64,000 nt of DNA from contig CAVXOL010000014.1 in assembly GCA_963763325.1 (NCBI GenBank), positions 1 through 64,000 of the forward strand. Reading direction: 5' to 3'. Source of the stretch: JBBECJ01 sp963763325. Lineage in GTDB: Bacteria; Chloroflexota; Chloroflexia; Thermomicrobiales; CFX8. This document shows positions 35,664-45,769 of this stretch, piece by piece. How positions within the stretch are numbered: the first letter of the stretch is position 1; every line of letters starts with the position of its first letter. The position numbers were made by a program, and so were the translations under genes. Below the pieces are notes generated by a model. It was not told where the DNA came from. It saw only the letters and a list, made by a program, of their open reading frames with translations, and ran no database searches.

Positions 35664-35998
35664 CGTCGCTCCCCTCTGTCGGTGCGATTCCACGCGCGAC
35701 GCCGCTTGATCTCCCGCGCGATCTCGCCCGGCGCCTCGTTGAGGAACGACTCAAACGTGCCTGGGTTGCCGCGACGCGCCTCGATCGCGTCGTCAAGCTG
35801 CTGCCTGAAGCGTTGCAACCATTCCCGGCTTCGCTCATCGCCGTCGCGGATCATCGCGTCGATCAGCGGTGCAGTTCCCTCGACGATCCGTCGTCCGGCG
35901 TAGTGCGGCGGCTCGATCAGGTGCAACTCCGCCGTCGCCAGCAGATGCGCCAGCAGGCGAAACGCCTCATCCTCCGTCAGGACTCGTTGCTCGGTCAT
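35650..35998 (-). CDS. DUF6092-like protein (3' end uncertain)
   Basis: About 115 residues. TEDEAFRLLAHLLATAELHL and GTAPLIDAMIRDGDERSREW with LQRFRQQLDDAIEARRGN resemble the small helical DUF6092 family, often found next to nitroreductases or oxidoreductases. In the first frame there is no stop before the nitroreductase, while the alternative frame ends with TGA at 35650, fourteen bases into that gene; a single-base shift near 35730 would link them. Function unknown. It is the first gene of a pair with the nitroreductase. Confidence 0.55.
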
Positions 35999-36030
35999 CC
36001 AGGTCACCTCCCGTAGTCGAGCGATTGGCG

Positions 36031-36995
36031 CTAGTTGAACGGTCCGCCGCGCAGGCGATCGAGGTTGACGTTGCCACCGCTCAGGACGCAGGCGACCCGC
36101 GAGCCGGCCGGCAAGTCGATCAGACCCTGCAACAGCGCGCCGACCGGTGCAGCCGCCGCGCCCTCAATGACGAGCTTGCAACGCTCCATCACCCACATCA
36201 CGGCCTCGAAGATCTGGCTGTCCGGCAGCGTCACGATCTCGTCGACGTGTTCCGCTGACAATCGCGCAGCGTTGTCTCGCCAACCGTTTGGACGCGCAAG
36301 CCGTCGATGACGCAATCGACCGTGTCGAGCGTCACGACATGACCGGCCGCGACGCTGCGCTGCATCCCCGGCGCGCCCGACGACTCAACGCCGAACACCC
36401 GCGTCCCGGGTTTGAACGCCTGGACCGCCATCGAGACGCCGGAGATCAGGCCACCGCCACCGATCGGGACGACGACGGCATCGACCTCGGGCCAGTCCTC
36501 GACGATCTCCAGCCCGACCGTCCCCTGACCGGCGATCAGCCGGATGTCATCGAACGGGTGGACCATCGTCAGGCCGCGCTCGCGAGCCAGCTCCTGCGCC
36601 TTCGCGTTGGCCTCGTCCCAGATCGTGCCGTGTAGGACGACCTCGGCGCCGTAGCCACGTGTCGCGGCCACCTTCGACGGCGTCGCGTTCTCGGCCATCA
36701 CAACGACGGCGTGGATCCCGGCCAGCTGCGCCGCCAGCGCGACACCCTGGGCATGGTTGCCGGCCGACGAGCAAATGACGCCGCGCGCCTTCTCCTCGTC
36801 CGACAGATGCGCGAACTTGTTGAGCGGGCCACGGATCTTGTACGAGCCGGTCCGCTGGAACATCTCGGCCTTGAGGCGGATATCGTAGCCGGTCACCTCG
36901 TTGAGTTGGCGCGAGGTCAGCAACGGCGTCCGCCTGGCGTGCTGCGCGACATGCTCGCGGGCGGCAAGGAAATCTTCGCGGGTTAGCGTCGTCAT
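36031..36995 (-). CDS. ilvA: Threonine ammonia-lyase / serine-threonine dehydratase (one frameshift)
   Basis: About 320 residues, short form without the C-terminal regulatory domain. PLP enzyme deaminating threonine to 2-oxobutanoate. FQRTGSYKIRGPLNKFAHLS contains the PLP Lys, GVICSSAGNHAQGVALAAQL the phosphate-binding motif, and PIGGGGLISGVSMAVQAF the glycine loop. A shift near 36285 leads to LSAEHVDEIVTLPDSQIFEA and VACVLSGGNVNLD. ATG 36995 is preferred. The first fifteen codons and about 85 upstream bases are duplicated at 42.5 kb before the histidine kinase gene. Confidence 0.86.
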
Positions 36996-37169
36996 CGGTG
37001 CTCCTGTCTGGCTGTGCGGAAACGCGGTCACTCCGTGAACAGTGTCGCAAATGTCGTCGCCAACAGCACGCGGTGAGACGATGTTGGCAAGACACGCTCC
37101 CGGGGGACAAGCACCGGCGCCAGCCGCGCCACGAATACCGTGGCGCAGAGAACTGAGGCAGAGGCAGAG

Positions 37170-37211
37170 CGACGACATGACCCCCAGCTTGCGCCGGAGG
37201 TCATGTCGTCG
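37170..37211 (-). terminator. Hairpin behind the MMPL gene
   Basis: Arms CGACGACATGACCCCC and GGAGGTCATGTCGTCG pair over 16 bases with one mismatch around a 10-base loop, 24 bases past the MMPL stop and upstream of the threonine ammonia-lyase. A terminator for the minus-strand MMPL transcript is likely. Confidence 0.65.
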
Positions 37212-37234
37212 AGACCGTCGGATCAGGGCGAGTG

Positions 37235-39471
37235 TCAGGACACCGGAGCCTCCGCCAGCGCCTCCACGGCGGCTGGACGCGTCTCGCCAAGGTTCGGCAG
37301 CCAGCCGAGACGACGCGGGAAGTACCAGTTGCGGTCACCCAGCAATGCCATGCTCGCCGGGACCAGAATGGTGCGAATCAGCGTCGCGTCGATGAGGACC
37401 GCCACCGCCAGACCGAAGCCCATCTGCTGCAGATCGACGAGCCGGCCGGTAGCGAAGCCACCGAAGACGACGACCATGATCAGCGCCGCACCGGTGATCA
37501 TCCGCGCCGTCGAGCGCAGCCCAACCGTCACCGACTCCCGGTTATCGCCGGTCAGGTCGTAGTGCTCGCTGGATGCGACTCAGCAGGAAGACGTGATAGT
37601 CCATCGAGAGGCCGAACAGGATGCAGAACAGGAAGATTGGCACCCAGGCGGTGATGACCGGGGTTTGCTGCAGACCCAGCAGCCCAGCGCCGTAGCCCTT
37701 CTGGAAGACCAGCACGAGCAGTCCGTAGGTCGCGCCGACTGAGAGCAGGTTCATGACGAGAGCCTTGATCGGAACCACGATCGAGCGGAAGACGAGCGTC
37801 AGCAGCAGGAAGCTCAGGCCCAGCACGAAGATGAACACCTTGGGCGTCGCGGAGTCGATTGCCGCGAAGTAGTCGAGGTTCTCGGCAGTTTCGCCGGTGA
37901 CGTAGACCTGCGCGTTCGCTGGTCCGAAAGCCGTTGGCACGATCTGTTGGCGCAACTCGGTAACGGCGGCGTAGGCGGCGGGCGAGGCGGCATCGTCAGC
38001 CAGCCAGGCATTCATCAGTGCCAGGTCACCGGCCGCATTCCACTGGGGCGGCTCAATCCGGACGTAGGCGGGGTCGGTCGCAAGCGTCGCAGATGAGGCG
38101 CTCCAGCGCGGCTTCGACCGAGGCGGCGCCTGGCTGCTTATGCATGCCGTCGACCACGATCTGGACCGGGCTGACGCGACCAGCATTGAACTCGCGCTCC
38201 AGGATGACGAACGCTGTCTTCGCATCGCTCTCAGGCAGCGATGCGCCGCCAGCCTCGCCACGCTCAAAATCGACGTAGGGGATCGTCGCGGCAAGCAGCA
38301 GCCCGCCGACGAGGACGACCGCGATGACAGGATGCGCCATGACGGACGTCGTGATGCGACCCCAGAATCCCTGTCCACCCGCCGAAGGATGGTCCTGGTG
38401 TCCATCAACGGCCTGCTCGTTGACTCTGCGCTTGCGCGGCCACTCGATCTTGTCGCCCAGCAAGCTGAGCATGGCCGGGACGAACGTCAACGTGGCTGCG
38501 ATGGCCACCATCACGACCAGGATCGAGCCGATGCCAAGGCTGCGGAAGATCGAGATCGGCACGAAGAACATGCCGCACAGGGCCAGGATGACGGTGATAC
38601 CCGAGAAGAGGACTGCCTTCGAGGCAGTCGCTCCGGCAACCGTGATGGCATCGATCTTCTCGATGCCGCTCCGGCGCTCCTGCCGGTAGCGCTCAACAAC
38701 GAAGAGCGCGTAGTCGATGCCGACGGCCAGACCGATCATCGCGATGATATTCTCGACGAAGATCGACAAGTCGGTGACCCGCCCGACCAGCGCGGCCAGA
38801 CCCAGCGCGATAACGATCGAGACGATCCCCAGCAGGATCGGCAGCCCGGCGGCGACCAACGTACCCATCACGACGATCAGGATGATCAGACCAACGCCGA
38901 TGCCGAGCGCTTCGCCACGTGGGAGATCCTCCTGCGCTATCTGGTCGAAGCTGTAGCTGACGGTCGTCTCACCGATCGTCAACACATCGATACCGGCGGC
39001 TGTGTCCCGGTGGGAGGCAACTTCGTCGATGTACGCGCCGGTTGACGGTTCATCGGTCAGTGTGACCGGGATCAGTGTCGTATGTCCATCGGCCGAGACG
39101 AGCGACGCATCCCCGCTTGCGTAGTAGTTGGTTGCGCCAGCGACTGTCTCACCCATGGCGGCCAGATCGGCAGTCGTCTGCTCGACCACCTGCTGGAAGC
39201 GCGGGTCGTCGATCGTCAGTGTCGTGGAGGTCACGATGACGGTCTCAGACGACGGCTCGTCGTGGTTGGCGCGCAGACGGGTTTGCAGCAGCTCGTCCGC
39301 GACCACCGACTCAGGATTCGAGGTCAGGTTGGATTCCGTGGTGAGCACATCGCCCAGCCCGCTGGCGAGGCCGATTGCGGCAACCAGAACCAGCAGCCAG
39401 ATTCCAAGGACGCGCCACGGGTATAGAGCACTCATGCGGGCCAGTCCGGCGGTCGAAAGTCGCGTTGTCAT
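37235..39471 (-). CDS. MMPL-family RND transporter (two frameshifts)
   Basis: About 745 residues, twelve predicted helices. The first helix is WRVLGIWLLVLVAAIGLASG; the periplasmic loop follows; helices 2-6 include LIILIVVMGTLVAAGLPILL and the MIGLAVGIDYALFVVERYRQ segment carrying the proton-relay Asp and Tyr pair. A repeat of the unit appears as FCILFGLSMDYHVFLLSRIQ. Shifts near 38090 and 37555 break the second half. Members export lipids or siderophores, or aid cell-envelope assembly. ATG 39471 follows GAGGAG. It lies next to a two-component cluster on the same strand. Confidence 0.9.
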
Positions 39472-39532
39472 TGCAGGTTCTCCTCGTTGAGACACCATCG
39501 CTGACGGCGTCGTCGCTACTGACGAATGTGCG

Positions 39533-39943
39533 TTACGGCTCGAACGGCGGTTGGACCATCGCGGCGCTGATGACCGCCAGCAGCGCATCAGCATCGTCTC
39601 CCTGGACCACGAACCCGGTTGCGCCGGCAGCGTAAGCCGCGTCGCGAAGCGCAGCCTGAACACTGAGCACCACGATGGGCCGCCTGCTCCCGAGCGCGAG
39701 CAAACGAACTGCGTCCAGTCCGTCTACAGCCGTCGGGAACAACAGGTCCAGCAGGATCAACGCTGGGCGCAGCGACTGGTCGAGTACAACGGCCTCGGCT
39801 ACCGTGCGTGCCTCGGCGACGACGCTGTACCGGCCATCGGCTTGCACCAGTGCACGAAGCGACGCGCGCATCCGGTGATCGCTTGCGGCGATGAGCACTC
39901 GGCATACCTGGGCTACTGGTTCGTGGAAACGCTGCTGGTGCAC
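39533..39943 (-). CDS. Stand-alone receiver-domain protein
   Basis: About 136 residues: a receiver domain without an output domain. VLIAASDHRMRASLRALVQA replaces the usual Asp-Asp pair by Ser-Asp; the phosphoacceptor Asp remains in PALILLDLLFP, and ATGFVVQGDD supplies the Lys/Val region in altered form (the usual Lys is Val). A reduced or phosphorylation-independent receiver is therefore likely. I chose GTG 39943 because GAGGACAGC precedes it; no ATG fits. It sits between the MMPL gene and a complete NarL-type system. Confidence 0.7.
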   Translation of the reverse strand: MHQQRFHEPVAQVCRVLIAASDHRMRASLRALVQADGRYSVVAEARTVAEAVVLDQSLRPALILLDLLFPTAVDGLDAVRLLALGSRRPIVVLSVQAALRDAAYAAGATGFVVQGDDADALLAVISAAMVQPPFEP

Positions 39944-40070
39944 GCTGTCCTCATAAGATCCGACGCGAGATTGCGTCGTACCCAGTACAGCACCAGCACG
40001 CGCGGAGCACGAGGACGCAATGACGTAGCGTCGGATGAGACAAACGACGTAGGGAGAGGGAACTGTCGTC

Positions 40071-40771
40071 TTATGGGGTGGGTTCGATGAGACCTTCCCG
40101 GACGGCGAAGAGCGCCGCCTGCGTGCGCGAGGCAAGCCCCAGCTTGCCGAGGATGTTGCTGACATGCGTGCGCGCTGTGCGCTCTGTAATGCCCAGCACG
40201 CCTGCAATCTCCTTGTTGGCCTGCCCTTGAGCGATCAGGATGAGGACCTCGCGCTCACGCTCGGTGAGTTCGGCGAACGGGTCGGCCTGTTTCGGTGCGC
40301 GCAGAGTTCGCATCAACTGCGCTGCAATCGCCGGGTCCAGTTGCAGTTCGCCGCGATGGGCTGCCCGCACGGCGGCCGCGACTTCATCGGCCTCAGCATC
40401 CTTCAGCAGGTAGCCGGTCGCGCCGGCCTCCAGTGCCGCCTGCACCTTGGCTTCTTCGACAAAGCTGGTCAGGACCACGACTTCAACATCGGGGAAGCGT
40501 GCCTTGATGGCGGCCGTCGCAGCGATGCCGTCCATGCGTGGCATCAGGATGTCCATGAGCACCACGTCGGGAAGGGCCCCGGTCGTGCGCCAAGTGCCTG
40601 TAATCGATCCAGAGCCTGCTGGCCGTCCGCTGCCTCGTCAATCACGACGATGTCAGGAACCATCGACAGATATGTCCGCATGCCCTGGCGCACGACGCCG
40701 TGGTCATCAACGATCAGGACCGTGAGCGGTCTTTCTCCTGCCTCAGACTGGTCGGCACACTTATCGATCAT
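40071..40771 (-). CDS. NarL/FixJ-type response regulator (one frameshift)
   Basis: About 230 residues after removing one C near 40590. TVLIVDDHGVVRQGMRTYLS carries the acidic pair, VVLMDILMPRMDGIAATAAI the phosphorylated Asp, and GATGYLLKDAEADEVAAAVR the conserved Lys. The C-terminal LuxR helix-turn-helix reads LTEREREVLILIAQGQANKE followed by IAGVLGITERTARTHVSNIL. ATG 40771 overlaps the kinase stop by eleven bases, a tight coupling to its likely sensor. Confidence 0.9.
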
Positions 40772-42438
40772 GACGGCGCTCCATTTCGTGAGCTGGCTGC
40801 GCAAGCAGCACGGCCGGCGCCCGATGATGCGGTAGCGCGACGCGCACGCGCGTCCCCTGGCCTGGCGCACTGTCTATGGTGAGGATGCCACCACTCCGCA
40901 CGGCGCGCTCAGCCATCGTCGTCAAGCCCAGATGACCGGGATTCGGGACCGTCGGATCGAAGCCGCGGCCATCATCACCAATTTCGACGATCACCCGCTC
41001 AGGCTCAGCGCTGACCGTCACCCAGGCCCGTGCGGCGCCGGCATGATTGATGGCGTTGTGCAGCGCTTCCAATGCGAGACGGTAGAGATGCTCCTCGACG
41101 TGCGGGGGCAATGTCAACCGCGCTGCCGGACCCTCGACCGCGATCGGCAGGCCTTGACGAGCGGTGAGGGCCGCTGCCTGCCGCTGGAGCGCAGCGACCA
41201 AGTCCCTCTTCAACAAGCGCGTCGGGTCGCAACTCGAAGATCAGCGCCCGCATCTCGGCTAGCGCGCCTTGCGTCAGCACGCGTAACTGGCCAATGCTGC
41301 GGCCAATCGTCCCGTCCGGATCGATGCCGGCCTGCGTGAGGCCGATCTCCGCCGCCCGCGCGAAGAGGGTAATCGAGAAGAGTGACTGGGTGACAGAGTC
41401 ATGCAGCTCGCGGGCAAGCCGCTGGCGCTCTTCGACCGCAGCCTGCTGCTGGGCCACGTCAAACAGGCGCGCGTTTTCGAACGCGATGGCGACCTGGGTG
41501 GCGAAGGCGGTTGCCAACTCAGCATGCCGCGGTGTAAACGCATGCGGACGTGTCCAGGAGAGGCGTACGAACCCGAAAACTCGTTCGCGCGCCGCGAGCG
41601 GGATGGCGAGGTACGAGCGGACGCCCTCGAAGGTCGTCGTCAGCGCCGCTCCAACAGTGGCGCGATATTCGCTGGCGAACGGCTCTTCGCTGCGCACGTC
41701 ACCAATGATGACCGACTCGCGCCGGCTGAGCGCCTCCCAGATCTGGCCGGCCCGGTCGGCAGGGAACCGTAGGCCAGCCATCTCCGGATTCGCGATGTGG
41801 TTCATCCGAGCGATAGTCGCGCGTCTCCACAATGACGATCTCATCGCCTTCGCGAAGCATGATGGCCGCGCCGTCGTGGTCCACGACTGCCTTGAGCTGG
41901 TCAAGCACGAGGGCGAGCAGCGCCGGTAACTCCAGCGTCGAAGCGACGCTTTGCGCCACGGCAAGGAGGGTCTCCAACTCATGGGTTCGTTCGGCAACGC
42001 GCTGTTCGAGCAAGCGGAACGCCTGCACACGTTCGGAAACGTCGCGGACAACAACGAGGTAATGATGCAAGCCTTGATAGTGGAGTGGACTGGCCTGCAA
42101 CTCAGCGTCGAAGGTACTGCCGTCCTTGCGCACGGCCGTCACCGTCGCCGCGAAACGCTCCCGCGCCCGGATGGCCGCGCCGCGTGCTGCCCGTCGCCGG
42201 TCTCCTGCGCACACCAGGCGCAGCGGATTCATGCTGATGAGCTCGTCATGGCTGTAGCCGGTCATGGCAGACAGCTCGTGATTCACGTCCACGATCGTGT
42301 AGTGGCGCTCGGTCCGGCAGGGCGCCGACGACGAGCATGCCATCCGTCGTCGCCTCGAAGACGGTCCGGATCTGCACTGCGGCCTGGCTGCCCCTCGCGA
42401 TCCTGGTCGAGCAACTGCTCGCCTGCGTTGGTGGTCAT
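40761..42438 (-). CDS. Sensor histidine kinase, PAS-GAF-HisKA_3-HATPase (several frameshifts)
   Basis: About 555 residues, cytoplasmic, no membrane helix. A PAS domain (HYTIVDVNHELSAMTGYSHD) and a coiled coil are followed by a GAF domain (RESVIIGDVRSEEPFASEYR). The HisKA_3 phosphoacceptor segment is QRLARELHDSVTQSLFSITL. The ATPase domain has the N-box and G-boxes (ALHNAINHAGAARAWVTVSA and VIVEIGDDGRGFDP). Shifts near 42375, 42320, 41800 and 41210 interrupt it. ATG 42438 has GGGAGG upstream. This NarX/DegS-like architecture senses a soluble signal. The response regulator follows in the same operon. Confidence 0.88.
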
Positions 42439-42464
42439 GCCGGTTGCCTCCCTTCCGCGCGTCG

Positions 42465-42585
42465 CGGCGATGTTCGCGGGCGGCGAGAAAGTCCTCGCGA
42501 GTCAACGACATCATCATCGCTGCTGTCCGGCTGCGCTGAATCGCCATCACTCCGGGGGCAGTGTCGCAAATGTCGTCGCCAGATG
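42465..42585 (-). repeat. Copy of the threonine ammonia-lyase start region
   Basis: On the minus strand this segment reads MMSLTREDFLAAREH, followed by unrelated residues. It matches 36951-37065 (upstream bases plus the first codons of the threonine ammonia-lyase) over about 115 bases at roughly 75-80% identity by eye. It lies directly before the kinase start at 42438. The copied start codon leads nowhere beyond the matched stretch. Confidence 0.65.
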
Positions 42586-42666
42586 TCGCGTCCCCCGTTA
42601 TGATCGACCCAGGCACGCACCACTCGATCTGGATTGTTCGTTCGCGACATCAGCAATGGAGGCAGC

Positions 42667-43072
42667 ATGAACGGCGCGGTCCACCTGGAGCATGTCGGCA
42701 TTCGCACCACTGCTGAGACTTTCGAGCCGACGATTCGCTTCTACACCGGGATGTTCGGCTGGCGGGTCATCGAGGAGCGGCCATCGACCGGCCCGGACGA
42801 CCGCGTCACCTTCATCGCCGATGGTCAGGGCGGCGCGTTCGAGGTCTTCGTCGGCTCGCGGCGGGCCAATCGAGGATCCAGCGCACCTGGCCTTCGCCGT
42901 CGCCTTCGACGAGTTCCCGGCCCTCTCCCAGCGCCTGACAGAGGCCGGCACGACCCTCGACGAGCCATTCATCAACGATGTCGGCGACCAGATCTCGTTC
43001 TTCAACGACCCAGCCGGCAACCGTGCCCAGATCGTCGGACGCCTGAAACCGCTACCCTCGCGCGACGCCTGA
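42667..43072 (+). CDS. VOC/glyoxalase family protein (one frameshift)
   Basis: About 134 residues. LEHVGIRTTAETFEPTIRFY and TGMFGWRVIEER begin a vicinal-oxygen-chelate fold whose first metal ligand is the His of LEHVGI. The second half, after a shift near 42866, gives EDPAHLAFAVAFDEFPALSQ and ISFFNDPAGNRAQIVGRL, with the F-x-D-P-x-G-N motif typical of glyoxalase and dioxygenase superfamily members. The exact reaction is unknown. ATG 42667 has GGAGG. Its stop overlaps the next start (TGATG). Confidence 0.8.
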
Positions 43073-43992
43073 TGAAGATCGGCGTCATCCTGCCAATTGG
43101 CGAGGAGATTGGCGAGGACAATCCGCTGCCATACTCCAGCGTCCGCACGATGGCGCTGCTGGCGGAGGCGGCCGGATTCGACTCGATCTGGGTGCCCGAC
43201 CACCTGCTGTTTCGCCTTCCAGGCCAGGAGCCATTCGGCATCTGGGAGTCGTGGTCGATCCTGTCGGCACTCGCCGAAGCGACCGAGCGGGTCGAGCTTG
43301 GCCCGCTCGTGGCCTGCCTGCCGTTTCGCAACCCGGCCTTGCTGGCCAAGATGGCGATCACGATCGACGAGGTCTCCGGCGGTCGCTTCGTCCTCGGTCT
43401 CGGCGCCGGCTGGCACGAGCCGGAATTCGACGCGTTCGGCGTTCCGTTCGCAAACCTCGCCGACCAGTTCGAGGACGGGCTGAAGATCATTACGCCGCTC
43501 CTGCGGGAAGGACGCGTCAACTTCCGCGGCAATCACTTCAGCGCGCCGGACTGTGAAATGCGCCCGCGCGGACCGCGGCTGGGAAGTCCGCCGATCCTGG
43601 TCGCCGCACGAGGCCAGCGCATGATGAGGCTCACCGCCCAGTACGCCGATCAGTGGAACGCCGCCTGGTCTGGCCGCCCGACGCTCTTTCTGCAACGACA
43701 CGCCGCACTCGTCGAGGCCTGCCACGAGGTTGGCCGTGACCCAGCCACGATCGCGGTCACGGTCGGTGTCTACATCCTCTACCCCGAGCACCTGTCACAA
43801 ATCGAGGCCGGGACGATCGCAGACTCGTACGACAACCCCGACAAAGCCCTTCGAGGAACACCGGACGAGATCGCCGCCGGCCTGCAGGCGTACGTCGACC
43901 TCGGTGTCGACCACCTCATGTGCGAGATGATCCCCAGTACACCTGGGACGCTCTCGGAACTGGCGAAGGCACTGCGGTTGCTGAAAAGCTAG
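43072..43992 (+). CDS. LLM-class flavin-dependent oxidoreductase
   Basis: 306 residues, intact. MKIGVILPIGEEIGEDNPLP and LLAEAAGFDSIWVPDHLLFR are the barrel's start; RFVLGLGAGWHEPEFDAFGV carries the family loop, and PPILVAARGQRMMRLTAQYA the next strand. The cofactor is FMN or F420. The start overlaps the VOC gene's stop by one base, so they are translated together and probably act in one pathway, for example oxidative breakdown of a small molecule. This is inference. Confidence 0.88.
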   Translation: MKIGVILPIGEEIGEDNPLPYSSVRTMALLAEAAGFDSIWVPDHLLFRLPGQEPFGIWESWSILSALAEATERVELGPLVACLPFRNPALLAKMAITIDEVSGGRFVLGLGAGWHEPEFDAFGVPFANLADQFEDGLKIITPLLREGRVNFRGNHFSAPDCEMRPRGPRLGSPPILVAARGQRMMRLTAQYADQWNAAWSGRPTLFLQRHAALVEACHEVGRDPATIAVTVGVYILYPEHLSQIEAGTIADSYDNPDKALRGTPDEIAAGLQAYVDLGVDHLMCEMIPSTPGTLSELAKALRLLKS

Positions 43993-44071
43993 AGTGCTGT
44001 GTAACAGGTTGGACCTGTTCTCGCCGGTACCGTCCGCCGACGCGATGCGTGAAAGCCGGAAAGGCGAGGGT

Positions 44072-45437
44072 ATGAACATCAAGCGGAGTCTTCCACGATG
44101 GGCAGTCATGCTCGGTGTCGCGGCGGCGCTCGCGACGGGCTGCGGCGACGAGGAGCCATCACCGGCGGGGACGGATTCCACCGCAGCGTCGCCGTCGGCG
44201 CAGACGGACGCCACCGCTGATTCGACCTCAGCCGCCGACCCATCGCCGACGCCTCTCCCCACAAATACCACGCTGCCTTCCACCACGCCGGAATCAACTC
44301 CAACCTCGGTGCTTCCGGCCACTGCTGCGTCGACAGCTGAACCCGATGACGCAACGACGGTGCCGGCATGCCCGAACGACGAGTTCCCCGCCGTGGGCGG
44401 GTTGGGTATCACCGATGGAGCCGTCGAGTGGCTCGTGTGCTCCCCCGAAGAGGCATTTCGGACCGTTATCGGGGCGAACGCTGACATTGTGCTCATCGAG
44501 GAGAGCGGGCCCATCGACGCGAGCGGGTCCCGCAGCCAGCACACGATCGCGTTCGATGCCGCCGACGGGTCGGAGCGGTGGCGCAGAGCGACAGGGGACA
44601 CCTTCACGCCACCGGGTCCGATCGACGGCCAGGGGATCGTCGTCCTGGCCGACACGGACGCAGGCGCGCTCGTCGGCGTGGACGTGCTGACCGGCGAGGA
44701 GCAATGGCGAGTCGAGTCGGGCGATGGCCTGCTCGCCAACAGCCCCACTGTCGCGGTCGTCTGGGACGCGGCCAGCCAGGTCACTCCGGTGGGGTTCCGA
44801 GGCATTGATCGGGCCACCGGCGACGAACTGTGGGTCAGCGACATCCTGCTCTCGGACGAGTCGGGTAACTTTGTCGGGCGATCACCCGCAGCGGTGCTCG
44901 ACGAGGTCATGGTCGTCCCGACTGGCGCAACCGCTACCGCGATCGACATGCGTACCGGCGCGATCCTCTGGCAGGCGCCACAGCTCGACGATCCCGACGC
45001 AGCCGACGGGGCCGTCGTCGGGACACGCGGAGCGAGCGGGCCGGCCGACGGTCGCGGCGATCGACGCAGGCTCGGGCCAGGAGCTCTGGACTGCCCCAGG
45101 TAGTGCGTCCTACGGGGATCTGCTCGCCGTCGGTGATGGCGTCATCGTCGTCATGGACGCTGGCGAGAATCGAGGCCTGGACCTCATTGCCTACGAGTTG
45201 TCCTCCGGCAACGAACGCTGGCGCGCGACGCAAACGTCCCATTTCGCTCAGCCGCAGCTGATCGATGGAACGTCGCTCGTCATGCTCTGGGAAGGCGAGC
45301 TCTCCGTCCTGTCGACCACCGATGGCGCCACGATCTGGGCGGCGACGGAGCCGTTCGGATCACCGCTGATGAACAGTGTCGGCAGCAACGGTGACACGGT
45401 CTTCGTCGCCATCAACTCGCGTCCCTGGGCGGACTGA
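44072..45437 (+). CDS. PQQ-like beta-propeller lipoprotein (one frameshift)
   Basis: About 450 residues, probably lipid-anchored outside the membrane. MNIKRSLPRWAVMLGVAAAL and ATGC form a lipoprotein signal with Cys at about residue 24. A long Ser/Thr/Pro-rich linker of some 70 residues follows. Propeller blades recur as TIAFDAADGSERWRRATGDT, VGVDVLTGEEQWRVESGDG, RGIDRATGDELWVSD and AIDAGSGQELWTAPG, the DaxtGexxW motif of BamB/PQQ-type propellers. A shift near 45030 separates the last blades. ATG 44072 has GCGAGGG upstream. The linker suggests the propeller stands clear of the membrane. Confidence 0.85.
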
Positions 45438-45769
45438 TGGAGCGTGCCGATCACCACCTGCGTGCTTTGGCATGACCGGTGTCCGAGCAAACCACGACCT
45501 GGTCCTGGCCGCGCTCCGCTCGGTACCGCCACCCTCACCGGCAAAAACCTTGCGGCTTTCGTCGGAAGCCGTTGGTCGGCCAACGCGATCCCGGATCGAT
45601 CTACGGGCCCGCCCGACTCGACACCTGAGATCCTGGCCGGTTGTCGCAACCTGCATGGCGGTTGCACTCAGACCTGTACCTGCGATATCGATCTGGAATG
45701 CGCCTATACTGTGCGCGCACGAGAGTCGAAGGTTTGCTTCCATTTCCATCGTAGGGAGGTCGTCCATCC
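45438..45769. other. Intergenic region with no recognised gene
   Basis: 332 bases after the lipoprotein gene. It contains several short open stretches but no ribosome-site-supported gene, and no stem of note. AGGGAGG just before 45770 serves the next gene. Confidence 0.4.
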
